NCBI GenBank assembly: GCA_964586765.1
Contig: CAZPHN010000038.1
Location: 1 to 18,595 of the forward strand
Reading direction: 5' to 3'
DNA from: UBA3263 sp964586765
GTDB lineage: Bacteria; Bacteroidota; Bacteroidia; Bacteroidales; Muribaculaceae
DNA: 18,595 bases
Shown piece after piece: positions 7,178-15,645 of this stretch (within the stretch, counting starts at the first letter, position 1; each line of letters starts with the position of its first letter). A program made the position numbers and the translations under genes. Below the pieces are notes generated by a model that saw only the letters and a program-made list of their open reading frames with translations, ran no database searches and was not told the origin of the DNA.

Positions 7178-9583
7178 ATGAAAAAGTTTACTTCCCTGCT
7201 TACGGTTGCCATTATTGCACTTATCGGAATGGTAGCTCAAGCCAAGACCATCACCATTACCATTAACGATCCGGAAGGAGCGACGGTAATCAACACTAAC
7301 ACCAGTGAAACCATTACATGGGATGGCGCACGCGCCGAAAATGTAGAAATCGACAATGACGCCTCCAAATTCTTCTACATCAGTACCGCCCGTAATTACA
7401 GCATCGCTGATGTCCAAGTTGACAATGTATCCATAGGAGCTCCCACTCAGGTATATTTCAATCAGATACCCGACGGAGGTACACTTGCCATTTTTGTAAC
7501 CAAAGGCGGCTCAGGCGATACCGGCACGAAAAAGTCAGTTACATTCACTATTGACAATCCCAATGCAGCCACAATCTATGACTCTTCCGCTTACTATACC
7601 TATAGTTTTGACGGCAAAACATCTTTCTCCCTGCAGCTCGAGTCATACACATCAGTAACCATTAATGCAAGCCAAGGTTATCAGCTCGAAACCATCAGCA
7701 TCAACGGCACCCCGCTGAGCTATGTCGACGCCAGCAGCACAACCATCCAGTCCTCACAGCTTACCAACGGCGCGACTGTTTCCATCACTACCAAAGAGAA
7801 GGCAGCCTCCGTTTTCTACGTCATCGGCGACCCTAACAGAATGTCCTTCTCCGTTGACTACTCAACCACTTATAATGCTTCAAACATCGTTGACGGCAAA
7901 TGGACCATCACGACTACCAATACAAGTTCTTTCATGAGCATCACTACCGCAACAAACTATGTAATCAGCTCGATTACGAGAACAACTCCCGGTGGTGACG
8001 CAATGGAAATTCTCTCTTCCTACGAAAAATACAAGAATTACGCAAACATTTATTTCGGAAGCTTCCCCTCCGGAACCACCATCACAGTCACCTGCACCAC
8101 CCTCGAAGAAGCCCGTACGGGTCATTGCTCAATCGAGGTAGTTGACGGAACCCCTGACCAGATTATGGTATATTGCGGTTCTAACAGCATCTCCCCCGAC
8201 AACTTCTCAAACATAGCGTACATTCCCGGAATCGAAGACCCCCAAATCAGCGGAGTATCCGGAAACACCCTCTATAAGGTTACCGTAAACGGTCAGGTAC
8301 AACCCGCGCCCCAATATGGTTCATACTATCTTGGTAATCTGCCTGAAAATGCCGAAATCAAGGTATGGCCCAACTTCCCTGACACCAACGTTCCCGTAAA
8401 CATCACCTTCTCCGACGAATCAATCAAGGGTGTGGTCAGCTCCGTATCTGTCAACGGCACAATCGTTGAGGCAGATGAATGGCAAGCCGATGACTTTACC
8501 GTAAAACTCGGTGCGCGTTTCGGTATGTCATTCAACACTCAGGACTATACCATCAGCTCCGTGACAATGAACGGTTCATATCAGTCGCCTTATGGCTTCG
8601 AAACCACCATCACGTCTGATGATGCCATAAATATCCATGTAATCGCCGAGAAACTCAAAGGTTACAACGTTACCGTATATTACGAACCCGGAACCATTGA
8701 AATCTATCGTGACTACAGCAAAACCAACCCTGTCGAGCTGCCCGAGGATGAGGACCAAGTGACAATCGAAGTAAGCCCCTATTCTTCGCTCTATTTCTTT
8801 GCAGCCGAAGGCTATCTTATCGATGAAATTGAAGATGCAAACGGAAACAAATATCCTTATGGTTCCGTCAGCGTATATTCCGACATGGAACTCACCGTCA
8901 CCACAAATAGATTTGTCCGTGATCAGGAACTGGTAGTTTACCTTCAGTCCGGCATAATGTGGAATGGTTCGCAAATAGTTCTCGCGCCTAATAATTATCT
9001 CATTTCGCAGTATATTACACTCAACTCCGGTTATAACTTCATCCAGTATTCACCCGTAGACACCCCCTTCAATTTCTATATCTACGCTGATGCAAGCATC
9101 TACCTGAACGGCGAAAAGATTGAAAGCGTATACGGCGGATGGCCTCAAACCGAAAATCTCGCTTCCGGTTCTGTTGTCAAGGTTTTCTCATCCGGCGTAT
9201 CGGTTGAAAACTACAATCTGACCATCACTAAGGCTGAAGGCGTTGACGTAGACATTCTTGCTGACTATGTTACCCCCATCGAAGGCACTTCTGCAACCGT
9301 GTTCGGTCCCACCGACGTTGAATTCATTGCCAAATCACGCGCCGCAACTCTTCCCTTCATCGTGAAAGTCAACGGCACCGAAATAGTTCCCACCGAGGAA
9401 GGCAGAGTTATCGCACAGATTAACTCGGATTCAACCATCGCCATCGAGGCTAACACTTCATCTTCAATTGCCGAAATCAACGCCGAAGGCAATGATGACG
9501 CAATATATAACCTTCAGGGCGTGCGTGTAAGCAACCCCCAAAAGGGTATTTTCATCAAAAACGGTAAAAAAATAATACTTTGA
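7178..9583 (+). CDS. Secreted beta-repeat protein with C-terminal sorting-like motif
   Basis: 801 aa; no family recognised. It starts with a signal peptide (MKKFTSLLTVAIIALIGMVAQA), after which the mature chain is Thr/Ser/Asn/Tyr-rich with almost no Cys. The body reads as about eight degenerate beta repeats of 80-100 residues, starting near residues 24, 119, 212, 318, 405, 495, 582 and 678. Each has an opening strand (TITITINDPEG, SVTFTIDNPN, NVTVYYEPG, YNLTITKAEG), a mid-repeat Y.I..V..NG-like turn and a closing strand such as ATVSITTK or ELTVTTNR. The last 38 residues contain IYNLQGVRV...GIFIKNGKK, a signature shared with the LRR protein two genes downstream and resembling a short T9SS C-terminal domain. 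It is the first gene after a promoter and is followed 60 nt later by an S8 protease. A structural, adhesive or binding role at the surface is plausible but unproven. Confidence 0.85.
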   Translation: MKKFTSLLTVAIIALIGMVAQAKTITITINDPEGATVINTNTSETITWDGARAENVEIDNDASKFFYISTARNYSIADVQVDNVSIGAPTQVYFNQIPDGGTLAIFVTKGGSGDTGTKKSVTFTIDNPNAATIYDSSAYYTYSFDGKTSFSLQLESYTSVTINASQGYQLETISINGTPLSYVDASSTTIQSSQLTNGATVSITTKEKAASVFYVIGDPNRMSFSVDYSTTYNASNIVDGKWTITTTNTSSFMSITTATNYVISSITRTTPGGDAMEILSSYEKYKNYANIYFGSFPSGTTITVTCTTLEEARTGHCSIEVVDGTPDQIMVYCGSNSISPDNFSNIAYIPGIEDPQISGVSGNTLYKVTVNGQVQPAPQYGSYYLGNLPENAEIKVWPNFPDTNVPVNITFSDESIKGVVSSVSVNGTIVEADEWQADDFTVKLGARFGMSFNTQDYTISSVTMNGSYQSPYGFETTITSDDAINIHVIAEKLKGYNVTVYYEPGTIEIYRDYSKTNPVELPEDEDQVTIEVSPYSSLYFFAAEGYLIDEIEDANGNKYPYGSVSVYSDMELTVTTNRFVRDQELVVYLQSGIMWNGSQIVLAPNNYLISQYITLNSGYNFIQYSPVDTPFNFYIYADASIYLNGEKIESVYGGWPQTENLASGSVVKVFSSGVSVENYNLTITKAEGVDVDILADYVTPIEGTSATVFGPTDVEFIAKSRAATLPFIVKVNGTEIVPTEEGRVIAQINSDSTIAIEANTSSSIAEINAEGNDDAIYNLQGVRVSNPQKGIFIKNGKKIIL

Positions 9584-9643
9584 CACAGTATTTCAACGTT
9601 TACTCGTTAAAAACACATCAATTTTCTCCCCAATACACAATAA

Positions 9644-12004
9644 ATGAATAAATCAGCTATAGTAGCACTGGTAGCAGCGATTACCCTTCCGGGTATCGCT
9701 GCCGCTCAGTCTAAAATAGACCTTCGCGGACGCGCCATGCTCCGTCAGACTCAGGTTGAGGCGAAAAATCAGCCGGCTGCTCGTATGGTCCGCGGTATCC
9801 GCAAGGCTAACTCCTTAACAGCAAACGCTCAGCTACGCGCCTTCGTGACCCTCAACCCCGGATTCAGTGCCGACGCCCTTGATGAAATCCAAGGTATTGA
9901 AATACAAGGCGGGCGTGGCAATCGCGTCATGGCTCAGTTTCCCCTTGAGGCAGTAAGTGCGCTCGAAGCGTCGGCTGCCGTCAAGTCCATCCAATTTGAA
10001 CGCCCTGTCAATGCCAAGATGAATATTGCGCGCGCCCTGACCGGCGTGGATTTTATCCACAAAGGCGAGGAACTCCCGCAGGCATACACCGGCGAGGGCG
10101 TCATCTGCGCCCTTGTTGACGGCGGATTTGACCCTAACCACGTAAACTTTGTCAAGCCTGACGGCACAAACCGTATTGAGAACTTCACATATTTCCGTGC
10201 GCTCTCAAACGGGAATGTCAATACCGAGACTTACGATGCATCTTACATGCCCAATATCGACACCGAGTCGAGCGAAACCTTCCACGGCACCCACACCATG
10301 GGCATCATGGCAGGTTCTTATCGCGGCAAAGTGAATGCCGGCATCCTCGACACTGATGACAATGGTTTTGCCATTGCCAAAGTGAAGGAGATTGACAATC
10401 CCTATTATGGCGTGGCTCCCGATGCGGGCATAGCCGCCGCTGCCGGTGCCGGCACAGACTATTATGTGGCACTCGGCATCAACCAGATTTTAAATTACGC
10501 CTACTGGAAAGCGGGCGAGACCCAGACCACTGTTCCGGTAGTGCTTAACCTTTCTATCGGTTCAAACATAGGTCCGCATGACGGCTCCGCCACCCTTTCC
10601 CGCTATATCGATGAGGAAGTTAACCTTTCCGAGCCTCAGGTGCCCTTTGTCCCGGTGATTTCCGCCGGCAATGAAGGTGACCTTCCAATAGCCCTCCACA
10701 AGACTTTTTCCGAGGGTGACAACGAGATGAAAACCATTCTCCACTCTCTGGACCTTTACGCCGGTACGGCATACGCCGACAAATATCCTAATGCGCTCTA
10801 CGGTCAGATTTACCTTTATTCAGATACCGACGAACCCTTCGAGGTACAGGCTATCATGTATAACAAGAGCCGCGGAGCCGTAGCTCTCCAGAATGCGCTC
10901 GGAGCCGCTCCTGAGGGTGCGTCGAAATATCTTTGTTCCTCAAGCGAATATGTTGTCGACTCCGAGACCGACAAGGTTTCGCCTCAGTTAGCCAAGAATT
11001 TCGAAGGTTACCTTGGTGTCATGGCTTATAATGATGAAGGCGAAAGCGGCCGCTATATGGCAATCATTGACATGATGCTCTGGCTCACAGAGGCTAACAA
11101 GGAAGGTAACTATTGTATCGGACTCATTGCCAAGGGCAAACCCGGACAGCGTATCGACGCATACTGCAACGGCGAGTGGTTTGACTTCTCTGCCGACGGC
11201 ATGGCTGACAACGGCTTCCTTGACGGCATGATGGACGGAACGATTTCCGACGTTGCATGCGGCAAGAACGTAATTGTGGTAGGCTCATACAATGCCCGTA
11301 ACTACTGGGCGAATGTTGACGGCACAGTTGCCGGCTATGACGGCGACCTGTTCTCAAACAATAAAGTGAGCGATTTCACCTCATGGGGCACTCTTGCCGA
11401 CGGGCGTCAGCTTCCCCACGTATGCGCTCCCGGTGCAACAATCATCTCCTCCTCAAACGAGTATTACATTCAGGATAATAAAATTAAAGATGACAATCTG
11501 CAGGCAACCTTTACTGACGGCGACCGCCGCTACTCGTGGCATCAGTGTGTAGGCACATCTATGTCGACCCCCGTCGTGACCGGCTCGATAGCATTATGGA
11601 TGCAGGCAGACCCGACCCTGACGGTTGACCGCATCCGCGATATAATCGCAAAAACCGCCACTGTCGACGATGATGTCCGCTCCGGCAACCCCGTCCAGTG
11701 GGGCGCAGGTAAGTTCAATGCTTACGCCGGACTCAAAGAGGTACTGAACGAAAAAGCATCTATCAACGGCATCGGTGCTGACTCCGCCTCTGAACTTATG
11801 ATTGTTCAGCGCGCGGGCGAGGTTGAAGTAACCCTGCCGGGGGCATCCGATGTCACAGCCCGGGTATTTTCGCCGTCAGGTGCTTTGGTCCGCACTGTCA
11901 GTGCCGGTGGCAATACCGCCGTCATCCCGACCGCAAACCTTGCAAAAGGTGTATATATAATTAATGCCAACGGACTCCGTTCAGCAAAAATCATTATTAA
12001 ATAA
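9644..12004 (+). CDS. Secreted subtilisin-family (S8) serine protease
   Basis: 786 aa with a signal peptide ending near AAAQ (residue 22). Residues of about 60-135 look like an I9-type inhibitory prodomain (LRAFVTLNPGF...AVKSIQFERP). The catalytic triad is complete: Asp159 in CALVDGG, His217 in FHGTHTMG and Ser639 in GTSMSTP. Asn343 in SAGNEG is the oxyanion residue. Nearly 300 residues separate Asn343 and Ser639, well beyond the subtilisin minimum, so a beta-rich domain is inserted there. The final 70 residues (ARVFSPSGALV...LAKGVYIIN...KIIIK) resemble a T9SS type A sorting domain. It probably acts outside the cell or on the surface. It lies between two large repeat proteins, 60 nt after one and 6 nt before the other, so maturation or turnover of those partners is possible. 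The substrate is unknown. Confidence 0.95.
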   Translation: MNKSAIVALVAAITLPGIAAAQSKIDLRGRAMLRQTQVEAKNQPAARMVRGIRKANSLTANAQLRAFVTLNPGFSADALDEIQGIEIQGGRGNRVMAQFPLEAVSALEASAAVKSIQFERPVNAKMNIARALTGVDFIHKGEELPQAYTGEGVICALVDGGFDPNHVNFVKPDGTNRIENFTYFRALSNGNVNTETYDASYMPNIDTESSETFHGTHTMGIMAGSYRGKVNAGILDTDDNGFAIAKVKEIDNPYYGVAPDAGIAAAAGAGTDYYVALGINQILNYAYWKAGETQTTVPVVLNLSIGSNIGPHDGSATLSRYIDEEVNLSEPQVPFVPVISAGNEGDLPIALHKTFSEGDNEMKTILHSLDLYAGTAYADKYPNALYGQIYLYSDTDEPFEVQAIMYNKSRGAVALQNALGAAPEGASKYLCSSSEYVVDSETDKVSPQLAKNFEGYLGVMAYNDEGESGRYMAIIDMMLWLTEANKEGNYCIGLIAKGKPGQRIDAYCNGEWFDFSADGMADNGFLDGMMDGTISDVACGKNVIVVGSYNARNYWANVDGTVAGYDGDLFSNNKVSDFTSWGTLADGRQLPHVCAPGATIISSSNEYYIQDNKIKDDNLQATFTDGDRRYSWHQCVGTSMSTPVVTGSIALWMQADPTLTVDRIRDIIAKTATVDDDVRSGNPVQWGAGKFNAYAGLKEVLNEKASINGIGADSASELMIVQRAGEVEVTLPGASDVTARVFSPSGALVRTVSAGGNTAVIPTANLAKGVYIINANGLRSAKIIIK

Positions 12005-12010
12005 TACGAA

Positions 12011-15000
12011 ATGAAACAGAAGTTCAAACTTCTCCCGGCTCTGATTGCACTCACGGTCGGGATGCCCATAGCGGCTCAGGTCCCGGAAACCCCGATTATG
12101 ACCTTTAAGACCATTCTCTATGAAAATGCCGGCGCAGAAAACGCCTTCCATTTTCATATAGGAGCGAAATCAAACACTTATATCGACATTGATTTCGGCT
12201 TCGGCAAAACCGAGGTGGAGGTCGAACCTGCCGTTTTTGACCAGACAACATCCGCTATTCAGGGTACCACGATTGACGGGTCAGTAGGAGCCGACGGTAT
12301 AGTCAAGGTCTACGGCGACGCCTCGCTTATTGACTATCTTGACCTTGAAGGTGTCTATATTACTGACCTTGACATTTCCGCTCTCACCAATCTGGAAATA
12401 CTCAATCTTGACCATAATGAGCTAAAGGCTCTTGACCTTACGCCCCAGACCAAGCTGCAGGCTCTTTATATCAACGATAACCCCTTTAATGTGTCGCCGG
12501 TCATCATTGGCAAGAATAAGCCTGACCTGACCATTCTTGAAATGAGCATTGTCGGTGCGCTTGACCAGAGTTTCAATCTTTCGGACTATCCGAGTCTGGC
12601 ATCATTTGATGCTTACAGCACTCCGTCGCTTCGGAATGTCGACCCGACCGGATGTCCGGAACTACTGAAACTGACCATTGACGGCGCGAGCGTCAAGACC
12701 CTTGACACGTCAAAGAATCCCAAACTGCTCATACTCAACATCAGCGAGACCGCTGTTAACGACATTGACCTCAGCAATAACAAGTATCTGACGGAATTTT
12801 ACTGCAGCCACGCAGGCTCTGCCAATTCAGAGTATAAGTTTGACAAGCTTGACGTCACCATGCTTCCGAATCTTCAGCGACTTTTCTGCCAAGATAATAA
12901 CCTGGCGGAACTTGATGTCTCCAAAAATCCGTATCTGACCGACCTGTTCTGTAACGGCAATCAGCTGACTACTCTCGATATCAGTCACAATCCCAACCTT
13001 GTGCAGCTCAACATCTCGAACAACAACATGGACTTCACGACCATGCCCCTGCCGCGCGAGACATTCACTTACTATCTGTATTCTCAGCGTCCTTTCAGAC
13101 TCCAACGCTCATATCCCGTCAACAGTTCTTTTGACTTTGCGCCGCAGGTTGTTCTGCCCGACTCCGAAACATGGTTCGCTCTCTTCGTCGTTCAGCGTGA
13201 CAGCAGCGGTCAGGAGGTCAGCGTTGAGTTATCTGATGAATATTATACGTTTGAAAACGGAAAGGTTACACTGCTGAAGTCTTCCACTGACTCGCTCTTC
13301 ATGGCATTCGCCAACTCACTCTTCACGGACTATGACATCCAGACGACCAAGTTTATGGTCAAGGAGGCAGACGAGTACGGCAAGGACAACGTAGCCATAA
13401 CCCTAAAACCACGTCCCGCCACCAAGCAGCTCGCTTTCTCTGTGGGCATTCAGGGCGCATCGCCTGAAAATCCCAAGAAATTCTCCGTTGACTTCGGCGA
13501 TGGCAAACCGGTTGAATTCACAACCACTACCAACGTTATCCCCGCCGAGCCAAACGCCACCGGAGCCAAGGCAGGCAACAACCTCTCCATCTATATTCCC
13601 GAAGGTGATGATATGTCTGCTTTCGCCATGGACGGCATCGGCATGATTTCAATCAATGTTGACGGAGCTCCATGTCTTACCGACCTGAGCATAACCAACT
13701 GTCAGATCAACAGTATCTCAATGCCATGGAACCGCCTGCTCGTAAATCTCGACCTCAGCAACAACAATCTGAGCTCGCTTGATATTTCCGGAGGCGATGA
13801 ACGTAACAACAAGAGCTTCCTTCGTTCACTCAAGGCTGCCAATAATAAGCTCACCGAGTTCTATCCTACCTTGAAATACATCCGCTACGCAGACCTGAGC
13901 AACAACCAGTTCTCCACCTTTACCCTCGATAAAGCGAACCAAGTTCTGGAACTGGACCTCAGCAACAATAAGCTGACCGAGGTCGACATCAAGGACTTGG
14001 AGAGTGTCAGCAAGTTAAACCTGTCAGGCAATGACCTGAGTGAAATCATCGTTCCGGATTATGTATCGCCCGCCGAGTTTAATCTCTCTATGAACCGCTT
14101 TCCCTTATCTACGCTCCCGCAGATTGACTCCGAAGGCTATGTCTATGCGCCACAGAAGCCATGGGCAATCCCCGCCAAGGCTCCGGCTGTAAACCTGAAG
14201 GCTCAGTTACTCGACTCCGAAGCCGGTCAGACCGTTTTCAACTGGTATAAGGCCGACGGAACTCCGATTACAGGCGACGGCATCAAGCAGAACAACCCCG
14301 GTGTGTTCCAGCTGCTTGACACTGACCTCGGTCTCGTTTACTGCACATTCACAAATCCGGCATTTCCCGAACTTACCGGCGACAACACCTATCGCACCAC
14401 CGATATTGAAATCGCCGAGATGCCTACAAACGTCATAGCCTCGTTCCGCACCCTGTCTACCGGCTTAGGCGAACTTGCAGTGCGTGCCAAGGCTGATAAT
14501 ATTCCGCTTTACATTGACTGGGAGGGCAACGGAGCTATCGAAGCCTTCATGGCAGGTACGAAAACCGCAATATATGATGTCAACTATTATGCCAACGCTG
14601 ACGTAAAGGTCTACGCTTACTCTGACCAGTCTGATGTAGATGTCTTTACCATCACGGTGGGAGCCTTGGATTTCATTGACGTATCGCCCATGACCGAGCT
14701 CGTTACCTTTGGACTCTACAACAGCAAACTCGCCAACGATAAGATTACACTCCCCGATGCTCCGGAGCTCATTGAACTTACAATCAATGCCGGCGCATTG
14801 ACCTCTATTGACTTCATCAAGGGCAAGTATCCTAAGCTTGCCATGCTCAATGTCAACAAAAACAATCTGACGGAAGCCGATTTCTCAGAATGGAAGAACC
14901 TGCAGGTAATCTATGCATCAGACAATGCCCTGACCGACGTCAAACTGGACAATCCTGTGGCTTGGTTAGTTGGACTATACAATAATCAGCTCAGCGAGGT

Positions 15001-15574
15001 TGACCTCTCCGGTCTGCCCAAGCTCACTCAGATTGCACTCTTCCAGAACAATCTTCATACCCTTGACTTGTCAAATAATCCCCTGATTAAGAATATCGAC
15101 ATCAGCGAGAACAACTTCGACTTCAATACCCTTCCCGAAGTAAGGTCTACCTTCAGCAAATACATCTATGGCGCACAAAAGGCAATCATTCCCGAGGTAC
15201 AGGATGAGCACATAGTTGACCTTAGCGGCTATGGCGCGACCACCTTCCGCTGGTTCATTGACTCGCCTTACTTCGATGAAGATGGTAACCTATGCGGTGA
15301 AGAACTCTACATCGATACGGAGTATACCCTCGAAAATGGCGTAACCACCTTCCTGAAGAACTTCACCCACATAATGTGCGTACTGCAGAACCCGGCATTC
15401 CCGGACCTATACCTCTGCACCGAATTTATTGATGCGCGCGTCGAGTCCTCAATTTTTGAAATCTCGGCAGACACCAATGGCGAAAAAGCCGCTATCTATG
15501 ACCTTCAGGGGCGCAAAGTAACCCGTCCCGGTCACGGTATCTTCATTGTCAACGGCAAGAAAGTAGTACTCTGA
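12011..15574 (+). CDS. Secreted leucine-rich-repeat protein with three composite modules
   Basis: 1187 aa with a signal peptide ending near PIAAQ (residue 23). Three modules, about residues 29-457, 458-805 and 806-1140, repeat the same order. First comes a beta domain with an ID[FW]..G motif (IDFGFG about 60-65, VDFGDG about 493-498, IDWEGNG about 835-841; PKD-like in look). Next come leucine-rich repeats of the LDLSNNxL type (about 107-340, 556-693, 897-1033). Last comes a TLP...Y.Y..Q.P link into an Ig-like domain, which ends in F.NPAFP.L in modules 2 and 3. The C-terminus has IYDLQGRKV...GIFIVNGKK, close to the end of the 801-aa protein upstream. Its start lies 6 nt after the protease stop, so the two are almost certainly cotranscribed. 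A strong terminator follows. LRRs bind proteins or glycans; the ligand here is unknown. Confidence 0.93.
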   Translation: MKQKFKLLPALIALTVGMPIAAQVPETPIMTFKTILYENAGAENAFHFHIGAKSNTYIDIDFGFGKTEVEVEPAVFDQTTSAIQGTTIDGSVGADGIVKVYGDASLIDYLDLEGVYITDLDISALTNLEILNLDHNELKALDLTPQTKLQALYINDNPFNVSPVIIGKNKPDLTILEMSIVGALDQSFNLSDYPSLASFDAYSTPSLRNVDPTGCPELLKLTIDGASVKTLDTSKNPKLLILNISETAVNDIDLSNNKYLTEFYCSHAGSANSEYKFDKLDVTMLPNLQRLFCQDNNLAELDVSKNPYLTDLFCNGNQLTTLDISHNPNLVQLNISNNNMDFTTMPLPRETFTYYLYSQRPFRLQRSYPVNSSFDFAPQVVLPDSETWFALFVVQRDSSGQEVSVELSDEYYTFENGKVTLLKSSTDSLFMAFANSLFTDYDIQTTKFMVKEADEYGKDNVAITLKPRPATKQLAFSVGIQGASPENPKKFSVDFGDGKPVEFTTTTNVIPAEPNATGAKAGNNLSIYIPEGDDMSAFAMDGIGMISINVDGAPCLTDLSITNCQINSISMPWNRLLVNLDLSNNNLSSLDISGGDERNNKSFLRSLKAANNKLTEFYPTLKYIRYADLSNNQFSTFTLDKANQVLELDLSNNKLTEVDIKDLESVSKLNLSGNDLSEIIVPDYVSPAEFNLSMNRFPLSTLPQIDSEGYVYAPQKPWAIPAKAPAVNLKAQLLDSEAGQTVFNWYKADGTPITGDGIKQNNPGVFQLLDTDLGLVYCTFTNPAFPELTGDNTYRTTDIEIAEMPTNVIASFRTLSTGLGELAVRAKADNIPLYIDWEGNGAIEAFMAGTKTAIYDVNYYANADVKVYAYSDQSDVDVFTITVGALDFIDVSPMTELVTFGLYNSKLANDKITLPDAPELIELTINAGALTSIDFIKGKYPKLAMLNVNKNNLTEADFSEWKNLQVIYASDNALTDVKLDNPVAWLVGLYNNQLSEVDLSGLPKLTQIALFQNNLHTLDLSNNPLIKNIDISENNFDFNTLPEVRSTFSKYIYGAQKAIIPEVQDEHIVDLSGYGATTFRWFIDSPYFDEDGNLCGEELYIDTEYTLENGVTTFLKNFTHIMCVLQNPAFPDLYLCTEFIDARVESSIFEISADTNGEKAAIYDLQGRKVTRPGHGIFIVNGKKVVL

Positions 15575-15598
15575 CCATCCCTTCGCAAACTAAAACAG

Positions 15599-15631
15599 AG
15601 CGGGAAGCCTTTGTGACTTCCCGCTTTTTTT
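15599..15631 (+). terminator. Intrinsic terminator after the LRR gene
   Basis: AGCGGGAAG (15599-15607) and CTTCCCGCT (15617-15625) form a perfect 9-bp stem with a 9-nt loop, followed by a run of seven T (15625-15631). It lies 24 nt after the LRR stop. Its loop and T-run overlap the promoter of the next gene. Confidence 0.92.
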
Positions 15632-15640
15632 GTAACTTTG
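15610..15640 (+). promoter_or_regulatory. Predicted promoter of the lipoprotein gene, embedded in a terminator
   Basis: TTTG (15610-15613, inside the terminator loop), a 19-nt spacer and TAACTTTG (15633-15640) match the Bacteroidota consensus closely. The -7 box ends 5 nt before ATG 15646, so the transcript should start at or next to the start codon. Confidence 0.7.
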
Positions 15641-15645
15641 TCGGT

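Noticed and set aside
15613..15645. Upstream GTG start for the lipoprotein
   Set aside because: It lies within the terminator loop and would place 11 residues before a clear lipoprotein signal peptide.
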